Positions 6,891-12,225 of a stretch of DNA of 12,276 nucleotides are shown in pieces. This DNA comes from an uncultured Bacilli bacterium (GTDB lineage Bacteria; Bacillota_I; Bacilli_A; RF39; UBA660). Position 1 is the stretch's first letter; each line of letters starts with the position of its first letter. The DNA is taken from the NCBI GenBank assembly GCA_910586425.1, contig CAJUHL010000043.1, positions 1-12,276 of the forward strand, given 5' to 3'. The translations under genes were made by a program, and so were the position numbers. Below the pieces are notes generated by a model, which was not told where the DNA came from, did not search any database, and saw only the letters and a program-made list of their open reading frames with translations.

Positions 6891-7895
6891 ATGAAAAGAA
6901 AGCAATCAATAGAACAGAGAAAAGAATTTAAGGAATATATCAACATATCAGACAAGAGTGTGCTTGATATTAAAGAATCAGGAATAGAATTAATTGCCAA
7001 TGATGAAATATTTGTATTGGTAAATGGTACAAAAAATTACTGGATATCCAATTATGGACGTTTGGTAAATAACCTGCATAGGGATTTTCGAATGCACAAG
7101 ACAGGCTATGCACATTTTACGCTTAGTGGTATTGGCAATAAAATTGAGACATATACAGACAAGCTTGTAGCGGAGCACTTTCTTGTAAAGCCGGATAACC
7201 GTAATAAGATATGGCATATTGACAGGAATAAGAATAATTGTTTTTACAGAAACCTTGTATGGGTAAATAACGATGAGTATATTGATTTACAACGGGAGAT
7301 TGTTTATGTAGAAGAATTAAGGCATCAGCAGGAATACATACCGTATATTACATTAAAATCCAATGCCGCATACTCGATTTGGAATGGCATCTATAACAGG
7401 TGCTATAATGATAAAAATGGTTCATTCATGTGTGATTTATGGCTAAATGACAAGGATGCATTTGCTGAGTGGTGGAGTGCAGAATATTATGAATGTGACG
7501 GAGAATCTATGGCGGTTGATAAAGATTTACTGTTTCAGGGTAATAAAGAGTATGCTCCAGATAAATGCTGCATTATTCCGCAGACATTAAATACAATGTT
7601 ATCTAACTGTAAAAAGCATAAGCTGCCTAAATGGAAGAATGCGAGGATAGATTTGCCGCTTGGTGTGAGGTATGATAGCAGAATGAAGATGTATTATGGA
7701 GAAATCAAGCCATATGGACATGATGAAGTAATCAGATTATCTTATTGGGGGACACCTGAAGAAGCATTTACAGAATATAAAAGACATAAACAGGCTGATA
7801 TATTGATTATGGCAGACAAGTATAAAAATAAGGTTCCGAAAAAGGTGTATGATGCTTTGCTGAGGTATGAAGTAAAGCCGTATGTAGAAGATTGA
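6891..7895 (+). CDS. NUMOD4/HNH endonuclease with C-terminal DNA-recognition region, 334 aa
   Basis: This is a free-standing HNH endonuclease of the homing or phage type. A NUMOD4-like motif (YWISNYGRLVN, 50-60) is followed by a His-Me finger: LVAEHF (92-97), the catalytic-type WHIDRNKNN (108-116) and NLVWV (121-125). Residues 160-240 (IWNGIYNRCYND, CDLWLND, FAEWW, AVDKDLLFQGNKEYAPDKCCIIP) form a second region common in phage HNH/AP2 proteins. The C-terminus (GVRYDSRMKMYYGEI, 258-272; TPEEAFTEYKRHKQADI, 288-304) resembles an AP2-type DNA-binding module. Such proteins cut or nick DNA and spread their own locus. The ATG at 6891 has AAGGAAG about 12 bases upstream, which is long. A strong terminator follows. 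The HNH assignment is firm; any link to the upstream hairpins is inference. Confidence 0.88.
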   Translation: MKRKQSIEQRKEFKEYINISDKSVLDIKESGIELIANDEIFVLVNGTKNYWISNYGRLVNNLHRDFRMHKTGYAHFTLSGIGNKIETYTDKLVAEHFLVKPDNRNKIWHIDRNKNNCFYRNLVWVNNDEYIDLQREIVYVEELRHQQEYIPYITLKSNAAYSIWNGIYNRCYNDKNGSFMCDLWLNDKDAFAEWWSAEYYECDGESMAVDKDLLFQGNKEYAPDKCCIIPQTLNTMLSNCKKHKLPKWKNARIDLPLGVRYDSRMKMYYGEIKPYGHDEVIRLSYWGTPEEAFTEYKRHKQADILIMADKYKNKVPKKVYDALLRYEVKPYVED

Positions 7896-7938
7896 GGTTG
7901 ATGATTAGGTCATAGTGGGATAATGGGTAGATGATTAT

Positions 7939-7985
7939 AAGGCATATCGGATAGGGTGGACTTATCTGGTATGCCTTATTTTTTT
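7939..7985 (+). terminator. Intrinsic terminator of the HNH gene
   Basis: AAGGCATATCGGATA (7939-7953) pairs along its whole length with TATCTGGTATGCCTT (7963-7977), including two G.T pairs. A nine-base loop and the tail ATTTTTTT complete it. It ends the HNH transcript 44 bp after the stop. Confidence 0.92.
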
Positions 7986-8024
7986 GCGAATTTATGGAAG
8001 AATATGGTAATTGGGTTATGGTTG

Positions 8025-8033
8025 TGGTATGAT
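8025..8033 (+). promoter_or_regulatory. Possible extended -10 promoter for the membrane protein gene
   Basis: TGG-TATGAT lies 46 bp before the gene at 8079, downstream of the terminator, so a new promoter is expected here. No good -35 box is present, so the call rests on the extended -10 alone. Confidence 0.35.
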
Positions 8034-8078
8034 GGTTTAAATTCAAAAAGTTAAAGGCATAATTGAGGTGATATATAA

Positions 8079-8612
8079 ATGACAAAAATTCAGAAAGAAA
8101 AAGAATATGATAATATAAAAAAAGAATTAGAAATAAGTTTAGATGTTGTTAGGAAGGCTAATAATGCACTGTATGTTGGTGTCACAGCTGTATTGGCATG
8201 GGCAGTAACAGCGTCAAACCCCATTTTGTGTTTATTGTCTTATTGTGTAATCATTCCAGTATATTTTATAGCACTAGACTATAATATTGCTTCAATGAAA
8301 TTAGGTGCATATTTGTTGGTATTTCATAATGACAAGTGGGAAAAGAGGCTACATAAAGTAAATTTGAGAAAAGTGATTAAACGTCACGCGTCGTCATATA
8401 GAAATCCGTTTATATATGCGAGTATTGCATCTACAATTTTGTTTTTGGCTTTTTTTGATTATGATAATATAGATGTGCTGAAAATCGTTCAGATAGTAAT
8501 TTGCACTGGTTTATTTTTGGGGTTTAATGCATATGTGTTAATCCAGAAAGATAATGATAAAGTTAAGCAAATTTACATAGATGCTTGGGAAAATGTAAAA
8601 AATGAAGAATAA
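8079..8612 (+). CDS. Four-helix integral membrane protein of unknown function, 177 aa
   Basis: A basic/acidic amphipathic N-terminal helix (1-28) precedes two closely spaced hydrophobic spans (about 30-46 and 48-66). A roughly 40-residue charged loop with W87, RLHKVN and RKVIKRH follows, then spans at about 110-127 and 134-155 and a charged tail. Both termini and the large loop would face the cytoplasm. No signal peptide or enzyme motif is seen. The layout resembles small multi-span proteins that act as membrane effectors in conflict systems (SLATT-like), but I cannot assign it to one. GAGGTG precedes ATG by nine bases. It stands alone between a terminator and a structured noncoding block. 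Confidence 0.7.
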   Translation: MTKIQKEKEYDNIKKELEISLDVVRKANNALYVGVTAVLAWAVTASNPILCLLSYCVIIPVYFIALDYNIASMKLGAYLLVFHNDKWEKRLHKVNLRKVIKRHASSYRNPFIYASIASTILFLAFFDYDNIDVLKIVQIVICTGLFLGFNAYVLIQKDNDKVKQIYIDAWENVKNEE

Positions 8613-9240
8613 TAAAAAAATGAAGTAAATTTTAATAGCTATGTTTTTTCGGGTAATTAATTGTTAAATCATATTGGACAAAAGATAGAGCTGGTTTTTA
8701 TATCTCATGCTCCATATATTAGGTACTTAAATATTTTAGACTGATACATACCCCTTTCTTGTCTTATGGATATCTTATGGAATACAACAAGAATGTTCGG
8801 TAAGATTGCGCATTCCATATAGAGGGAACATACTAATATAGGGTAGTAAAATATCTGTAGAATTGAAACCTACCCCCCTTCCTGTTGAAAATAGCTCGAA
8901 TAGAAAAATAGCAGGAAGCACCAATCAGTAACACGCCGTTTACGCTCGCTATACTTATGTAATTATAAGAATTTCGAATAGAATAGTTACAGGTGGAGGA
9001 TTGTTAGGGTAAATATGTTATGTCTGAAATTCTTATAGTTATATAAGATTACTGGCGATAAAAGGGACGTATTTTTATATGGGGTATATGGTATATATGC
9101 GATTTGATATTTTGAACGGAAACGTACCCCCCTACCCTCTTGTTTGGGTAGTTCGTTCGATATCAAAATTTAGACGTATTATGTGCGGAGAACAGATAGG
9201 CGCTTTTTCAGAATGAAGTATCCGAAAAAGTATGTAAACA
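8613..9240 (+). ncRNA. Second structured noncoding block, candidate RNA
   Basis: No gene is evident. Stems seen: ATAT(T)GGA/TCCATAT enclosing AGATA/TATCT (about 8671-8717), TATGGAAT/ATTCCATA (8776-8819), GGGTAG/CTACCC (8841-8875), CTTCCTG/CAGGAAG (8878-8918), a 22-bp stem (8954-8975 with 9026-9047), and a nested structure at 9103-9167 (TTTGATAT/ATATCAAA, then GAACGGA/TTCGTTC, then CTACCC/GGGTAG). The block closes with CTTTTTC/GAAAAAG (9203-9230) and GTATG/CATAC (9230-9243). G.T pairs are on the + strand. Three TACCCC-type modules recur. Family and ends unknown. Confidence 0.45.
8954..9047 (+). repeat. 22-bp near-perfect stem with 50-base loop
   Basis: CTTATGTAATTATAAGAATT (first 20 bases from 8954) pairs continuously with the segment ending at 9047. 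The only exceptions to Watson-Crick are two G.T pairs (8959.9042 and 8963.9038), which would be A.C mismatches if the minus strand were transcribed. Confidence 0.75.
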
Positions 9241-9577
9241 TACCCTAGTACCCTATTTCCTACAACACCCATAACCATCAACAAAACATAATCACTCACA
9301 CCAATTGACAAAAGCAAACACAATCAATAATCACAATGACATCTGCTGCCATCATCAACCACTATATTACCACCACACCCAATCCTACAATACCCCTACA
9401 ACGCACTACAAGCCACGTAGAGCGATTTTACACCATCAGACGATGTTCTCCACATAAACACGCTTTGAATCTCAAATTAAAGCTTGTTTAATAATGTGAC
9501 ACCACACAATCATGACATATGCACAAGCTGAATACACATGAATCAATACAACCTCAATATATTAATGACCGCAACAC
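9241..9577. other. Gene-free, G-poor, A/C-rich stretch
   Basis: From about 9243 to 9420 the + strand is nearly devoid of G (runs such as CCACTATATTACCACCACACCC) and shows no stems. It would be single-stranded in a + transcript. An open frame read on the minus strand here (9132-9323) has no ribosome site and is probably not a gene. The segment ends at the terminator of the leftward operon. Confidence 0.5.
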
Positions 9578-9612
9578 AAAAAAGCTATGAACCATCAAAG
9601 TCCATAGCTTTT
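9578..9612 (-). terminator. Intrinsic terminator of the leftward operon
   Basis: Read on the minus strand, a perfect 10-bp stem AAAAGCTATG/CATAGCTTTT with a 13-base loop ends in TTTTTTG. It follows the stop at 9642 by about 30 bp. Confidence 0.88.
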
Positions 9613-9641
9613 ATATTATAGCAATATGTACTATCCCAACA

Positions 9642-9848
9642 TCAATCTATGTCAAAATAGATATTTGGCTGTAACATTCTTAAAATTGCATGTTTTACAA
9701 TTTCCATATTATTTGCACTGTCAGTCATCAATAAATAATGGTCATCTTCATATGCAACAAATGTATCATCTTTTAACATTCGCCTGCGATATTCTTTTCT
9801 ATTAACTTCTTTCAGATTGCCCTTGTAATCAACTGCATAATACGTCAT
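9642..9848 (-). CDS. Small hypothetical protein, 68 aa
   Basis: I do not recognise this protein. ATG at 9848 has AAGGAAGG upstream. The sequence opens with MTYYAVDYKGNLKEV and KDDTFVAYEDDHYLLMTD, which suggests a small beta-rich fold. It then ends in a helix (NNMEIVKHAILRML). It is the last gene of the leftward operon and has its own intrinsic terminator. A rightward terminator-like hairpin sits in its 5' leader (9878-9915), so antisense RNA could affect it. Confidence 0.68.
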   Translation of the reverse strand: MTYYAVDYKGNLKEVNRKEYRRRMLKDDTFVAYEDDHYLLMTDSANNMEIVKHAILRMLQPNIYFDID

Positions 9849-9877
9849 ATCTATACCTTCCTTTTATTCCATATGTC

Positions 9878-9915
9878 AGGGTGTAGCCGTTATAATTGGT
9901 TACACCCTATTTTTT
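9878..9915 (+). terminator. Terminator-like hairpin facing right, inside the leftward operon
   Basis: AGGGTGTAGCC pairs with GGTTACACCCT (11 bp, one G.T on the + strand) and is followed by ATTTTTT on the + strand. On the minus strand the tail is not T-rich, and the G.T becomes A.C. The hairpin is therefore built to stop rightward transcription although both neighbours are leftward genes. Confidence 0.65.
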
Positions 9916-9935
9916 ACTTGTGACTACGTTTGTTA

Positions 9936-10457
9936 TCATGCTTCGAGTAATACCCTAGAATCTGTCTGTACCTTTGTACTGCCGTAATAGTTTTGAATCT
10001 CTTCCATGCTCAAAGTCTTGCGACTCTTTTTCTTGAAATTTTCTCCATGCCAAAACCACATTTTCTTTTGGCTAGCCCACTTGAATCCGATCTCTTTCAG
10101 CTCTTTCTTATATGCGTATGTATTACCTGATATCCAAATCCATTGACCACATATCGTTATTTCAATCCCATCAAAGTTAATGATCTGCTGTAATACTTCA
10201 CGCAATGCTCTGTCGTTTTCCCAGTCATACATGTTGGCATTGTAACTTGATTCCTTGTGTGCTGTACCGTCTGCCGTCTTGTCTGACTTGCTTTCATGCT
10301 TATCTTTTAAGAGCTTAAACAGTCTATCATATTCAGCATTGATGTCCTGACACGCTTCTGTACTACCTTGTGGGTTATCGGGATGATACTTTTTCAACAG
10401 CTCTTTGTACTGCCGTCTCAGATCTTCCAATGCGTTTACATTATTAAAATACTTCAT
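9936..10457 (-). CDS. J-domain (DnaJ-like) protein, 173 aa
   Basis: The N-terminus (1-50) is a compact J-domain with helix II LRRQYKELLKKY, the essential HPD motif (25-27) and a following helix (ACQDINAEYDRLFKLL). J-domains stimulate the ATPase of DnaK. No Gly/Phe region or zinc fingers are present. A linker (about 51-75) leads to a second domain, DGIEITICGQWIWISGN (about 96-112) and KKELKEIGFKWASQKKMWFWH (about 117-137). That tryptophan-rich module is shared by J-proteins of Firmicute plasmids and conjugative elements. It probably recruits the host chaperone for replication or transfer complexes. ATG 10457 has AGGAGG nine bases upstream, within a duplicated leader. Confidence 0.88.
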   Translation of the reverse strand: MKYFNNVNALEDLRRQYKELLKKYHPDNPQGSTEACQDINAEYDRLFKLLKDKHESKSDKTADGTAHKESSYNANMYDWENDRALREVLQQIINFDGIEITICGQWIWISGNTYAYKKELKEIGFKWASQKKMWFWHGENFKKKSRKTLSMEEIQNYYGSTKVQTDSRVLLEA

Positions 10458-10477
10458 ACTTGATGACCTCCTATTCT
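10455..10477 (-). repeat. Duplicated translation-initiation leader, copy 1
   Basis: Twenty-three bases (AGAATAGGAGGTCATCAAGT then ATG on the minus strand) are identical to 10665-10687. The segment contains the AGGAGG site and start codon of the J-domain gene and part of the stop of the upstream gene. Confidence 0.9.
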
Positions 10478-10667
10478 AAAATACTGCTTTCAAGTTTCCA
10501 ATATATTGTTTTGTTAATTCCTTATCAGGTTCACCGAAATAAAATCCTTTTACTTCTGTTTGAATAAGATCTTGTGTTTCCTTTTGTATGGTATCTTCCA
10601 TAATAAAGGTCATTTCTGAACCTGATGAATATACTTCATATGTTATTTTTTCAATTTGTTTTGCCAT
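10476..10667 (-). CDS. Small hypothetical protein, 63 aa
   Basis: I do not recognise this protein. ATG 10667 has AGGAGG at nine bases in the duplicated leader. The N-terminal half has strand pattern (KITYEVYSSGSEMTFIME). The middle (DLIQTEVKGFYFGEPD) and a short C-terminal helix (KELTKQYIGNLKAVF) complete a small single-domain cytosolic protein. Its stop overlaps the leader of the J-domain gene, so the two are tightly linked and probably made in similar amounts. Confidence 0.68.
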   Translation of the reverse strand: MAKQIEKITYEVYSSGSEMTFIMEDTIQKETQDLIQTEVKGFYFGEPDKELTKQYIGNLKAVF

Positions 10668-10687
10668 ACTTGATGACCTCCTATTCT
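10665..10687 (-). repeat. Duplicated translation-initiation leader, copy 2
   Basis: Identical over 23 bases to 10455-10477 and in the same position relative to the start codon, here of the 63-aa gene. Confidence 0.9.
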
Positions 10688-10862
10688 TGAACTTGATTCA
10701 GCCGTTTAAACAACTTCTTGCTACTTTTCACACTGCCGACTAATTGATTCAACTGTTGACGTGGTACTACTTTGCTTAGAGAACTGTTTTATTTGGTTGA
10801 ATGTGATTGATTAATGGTTATTATTGTTTGTTGATTGATGAATGTTTGTGATTGCTTTTTGT
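10688..10862. other. Leader between mini-ORF and 63-aa gene
   Basis: On the minus strand, 10790-10860 is G-poor and A/C-rich (as in CAATCACAAACATTCATC), like the leaders at 960-1075 and 11990-12025. No promoter box was found with confidence. Confidence 0.35.
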
Positions 10863-10973
10863 CTACTTACCTATAACAATGGTTGCTGTATTGTCGTTAG
10901 CTCTTAATATTGTGATCTTCTTACCGATTGCTTTTAATGTTTGATATTCAAAGTATGTGACTGTTTTTATCAT
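10863..10973 (-). CDS. Mini-ORF, 36 aa
   Basis: ATG at 10973 lies nine bases after a perfect AGGAGG. The peptide is MIKTVTYFEYQTLKAIGKKI, followed by TILRANDNTATIVIGK, a basic, strand-rich peptide. It begins 23 bp beyond the intrinsic terminator of the preceding gene, so it is made only if that terminator is passed or if a promoter is hidden here. The excellent ribosome site argues for real translation. It could be a free small protein or a leader peptide. No family is recognised. Confidence 0.5.
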   Translation of the reverse strand: MIKTVTYFEYQTLKAIGKKITILRANDNTATIVIGK

Positions 10974-10995
10974 TGTCGTTGTCCTCCTAAATAAT

Positions 10996-11042
10996 AAAAA
11001 AGTGCAAAGCCCTTGATAATTCAATAAAGACTTTACACTTTT
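10996..11042 (-). terminator. Intrinsic terminator or attenuator after the 60-aa gene
   Basis: On the minus strand AAAAGTGTAAAG pairs with CTTTGCACTTTT (12 pairs, one U.G), followed by six T in total. The loop and stem are also complementary to a leader segment at 11333-11374, which could open it. Confidence 0.85.
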
Positions 11043-11068
11043 CTAAGTTTTGAGTTGTTATTTAGTTG

Positions 11069-11251
11069 TTATTCTTTGATTCTGTCAATTTCTGTAAGAT
11101 TTACGCCAGAAGATGTGAGTATAACTTTAAGGGTATTGTATCTTACTTTCATAGCCTTGTATACTTCTGAATCCTTATCAGCTAAAAGCATGTAACTTTG
11201 TAATTGTACAAATTCTTCAACGTTCTTTTGCATCATTTCTTTTTCGGTCAT
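11069..11251 (-). CDS. Small helical hypothetical protein, 60 aa
   Basis: I choose the ATG at 11251, which has GGAGGT seven bases upstream; another in-frame ATG lies at 11266 with a poorer site. The protein is almost entirely helical and charged (MTEKEMMQKNVEEFVQLQSY, then LADKDSEVYKAMKVRYNTLK). It has an SSGVN turn near the end. It is the first gene of the leftward operon, driven by a near-consensus promoter and bounded by an intrinsic terminator, so it may often be transcribed alone. Function unknown; a regulator or plasmid-maintenance factor would fit the position. Confidence 0.7.
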   Translation of the reverse strand: MTEKEMMQKNVEEFVQLQSYMLLADKDSEVYKAMKVRYNTLKVILTSSGVNLTEIDRIKE

Positions 11252-11312
11252 TTCCAATACCTCCATATCGTCACCGCCTTTTTGATTGATGTGATTGTTA
11301 ATTGATATATTT

Positions 11313-11341
11313 ATTATAGCGGTTTTGTAGAAGAGTGTAAA
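11313..11341 (-). promoter_or_regulatory. Sigma-70 promoter P1 of the leftward operon
   Basis: On the minus strand TTTACA (11341-11336), a 17-bp spacer and TATAAT (11318-11313) make a near-consensus promoter. The predicted start near 11306 lies downstream of the leader arm at 11333-11374, so P1 transcripts lack that arm. Confidence 0.85.
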
Positions 11342-11374
11342 GTCTTTATTTTTTAATTATCAAGGTGCTTTGTT
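11333..11374. repeat. Inverted partner of the terminator region
   Basis: AGTGTAAAGTCTTTATT, AATTATCAAGG and GCTTT here match, in the same order, the minus strand of 11043-11003. This gives about 34 paired positions with small bulges. The arm overlaps the -35 box of P1. Confidence 0.8.
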
Positions 11375-11392
11375 TTGTTTGGTGATAAGACT

Positions 11393-11421
11393 ATGGTACA
11401 CCTATTAGTTTACTTTTGCAA
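11393..11421 (-). promoter_or_regulatory. Promoter P2 with embedded operator, leftward
   Basis: On the minus strand TTGCAA, a 17-bp spacer and TACCAT; the spacer holds the operator-like GTAAACTAATAGGTGTA (11413-11397). The 28 bp 11397-11424 are a perfect inverted copy of 11946-11973, the promoter/operator of the 61-aa gene. Confidence 0.7.
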
Positions 11422-11427
11422 TATAAA

Positions 11428-11481
11428 AAATACACTAATTAATTAACTATATTTTGTGGAAGTTAACTAATTAGTGTATTT
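11428..11481 (-). terminator. AT-rich terminator of the repressor gene, containing operator-like arms
   Basis: AAATACACTAATTAATTAAC (11428-11447) pairs with GTTAACTAATTAGTGTATTT (11462-11481), 19 of 20 positions. On the minus strand the stem runs into a T6 tail. Each arm also resembles the operator (GTTAACTAATTAGTGTA), so it may be a repressor site as well. Confidence 0.7.
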
Positions 11482-11527
11482 GATAAATAGATAAAAACAA
11501 TATAATTTCTTTTAATATTTTGATTCT

Positions 11528-11794
11528 TTAGTCTGATTCTTTTTTGGATCGTTTAGGTTTTCCCTTATTTTCAGGGGGGTAGTCTATTAAATATTCCGTT
11601 TGATCAGATACATTTTTTAAAAGTAGCTTCATATTCAAAGCGTCCGCTATTTCCACTAGTTCTAATGTTGAAAAATTGTCTCTATTAAGTTTATTGCTTA
11701 GATTTTGCTTTGTGACTTTTATTTTTTCTGCTAATTCAACTTGTGATATATTTTTATCTTTAAGTATATTTTTAATTGCTTCTGTAGCTGACAT
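11528..11794 (-). CDS. XRE/Cro-CI family transcriptional regulator, 88 aa
   Basis: A compact helix-turn-helix repressor. ISQVELAEKIKVTKQNLSNK (about 16-35) is the HTH with the QxxLAxKxxVxxxxxS pattern of the family. FSTLELVEIADALNMKLLLK (about 41-60) supplies the last helices of the five-helix domain. A strand and a basic tail (GKPKRSKKESD) follow. There is no dimerisation or peptidase domain, so it is Cro-sized. ATG 11794 has GGAGGT six bases upstream; an earlier TTG is less likely. It faces away from the 61-aa gene across a region with three phased operator-like sites, and a further copy lies in P2. It probably represses both and perhaps itself. Confidence 0.9.
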   Translation of the reverse strand: MSATEAIKNILKDKNISQVELAEKIKVTKQNLSNKLNRDNFSTLELVEIADALNMKLLLKNVSDQTEYLIDYPPENKGKPKRSKKESD

Positions 11795-11827
11795 ATGTAT
11801 ACCTCCATTCAAGTACTGTTTTTATCT

Positions 11828-11856
11828 ATTATACAAGATAAAATATATTTCTTCAA
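11828..11856 (-). promoter_or_regulatory. Promoter of the XRE repressor gene
   Basis: On the minus strand TTGAAG (11856-11851), 17-bp spacer, TATAAT (11833-11828). GTACTTGAA overlaps the -35 and recurs 44 bp downstream in the leader (11808-11816), a possible second regulator site. Confidence 0.85.
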
Positions 11857-11888
11857 GTACACTTATAAATTTAATCCAAAACTGTTGA

Positions 11889-11973
11889 GTAAACCAATTA
11901 GTGAATTATCTACAAAAGTAAGATAAACTTTTTGGTGAACTTTACATATTGCAAAAGTAAACTAATAGGTGTA
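11889..11973. promoter_or_regulatory. Three operator-like sites at 34-bp spacing
   Basis: GTAAACCAATTAGTGAA at 11889, ATAAACTTTTTGGTGAA at 11923 (degenerate) and GTAAACTAATAGGTGTA at 11957 begin exactly 34 bp apart. The consensus is about TAAACyaAT-GGTG-A. The array lies between the divergent XRE and 61-aa genes, as in a phage-type operator region. Confidence 0.65.
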
Positions 11974-11977
11974 TCAT
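11949..11977 (+). promoter_or_regulatory. Promoter of the 61-aa gene, operator in spacer
   Basis: TTGCAA (11949-11954), 17-bp spacer, TATCAT (11972-11977). The operator at 11957-11973 fills the spacer, so a bound repressor would exclude polymerase. Confidence 0.7.
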
Positions 11978-12038
11978 AATCTTACAAGGTCAAACAAAAC
12001 CACACAACAAAACAAGAAACACAAGGAGGACAAACAAT

Positions 12039-12224
12039 ATGAGAAATGAATTTAAAACAACGTTACAGGTCAAAAGAATTGATATTTGCGATTTAATGCT
12101 TGCATGTTTGGCGGCAAAAGAATTAGCAAATGATGACGGTAAAAAATGGGACAGGTTGCATGATGAGTTAAAAAGACAACTTAACGAGTTAGATACACAA
12201 CTTGATGAATTGCAAAATTTATAA
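12039..12224 (+). CDS. Small coiled-coil hypothetical protein, 61 aa
   Basis: AAGGAGG lies nine bases before ATG after an A/C-rich, G-poor leader. The protein opens with a short strand-like segment (EFKTTLQVKRIDI). It continues as one long helix (DLMLACLAAKELAND, then WDRLHDELKRQLNELDTQLDELQNL) with leucines spaced as in a coiled coil, so it is probably a dimer. It has no DNA-binding motif. Driven by the operator-controlled promoter opposite the XRE gene, it occupies the place of an early gene in a phage-type switch, but its role is not recognisable. Confidence 0.72.
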   Translation: MRNEFKTTLQVKRIDICDLMLACLAAKELANDDGKKWDRLHDELKRQLNELDTQLDELQNL

Positions 12225-12225
12225 A

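Noticed and set aside
5140..7895. Group I or group II intron containing an endonuclease gene
   Set aside because: No split gene flanks it, and no recognisable group I core or group II domain V was found by eye.
6400..7895. HEARO/IscB (OMEGA) system
   Set aside because: The HNH protein lacks RuvC and bridge-helix motifs of IscB; domain order is NUMOD4-HNH-AP2-like.
9132..9323. 63-codon minus strand frame
   Set aside because: It spans the nested stem and the G-poor tract; the Val/Leu-rich peptide is what a complement of A/C-rich sequence gives.
9241..9577. tRNA or other classic RNA gene
   Set aside because: No cloverleaf or stable stems; the tract is unstructured.
11676..11888. 70-codon + strand frame opposite the XRE gene
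   Set aside because: It is a shadow of the HTH gene and its promoter.
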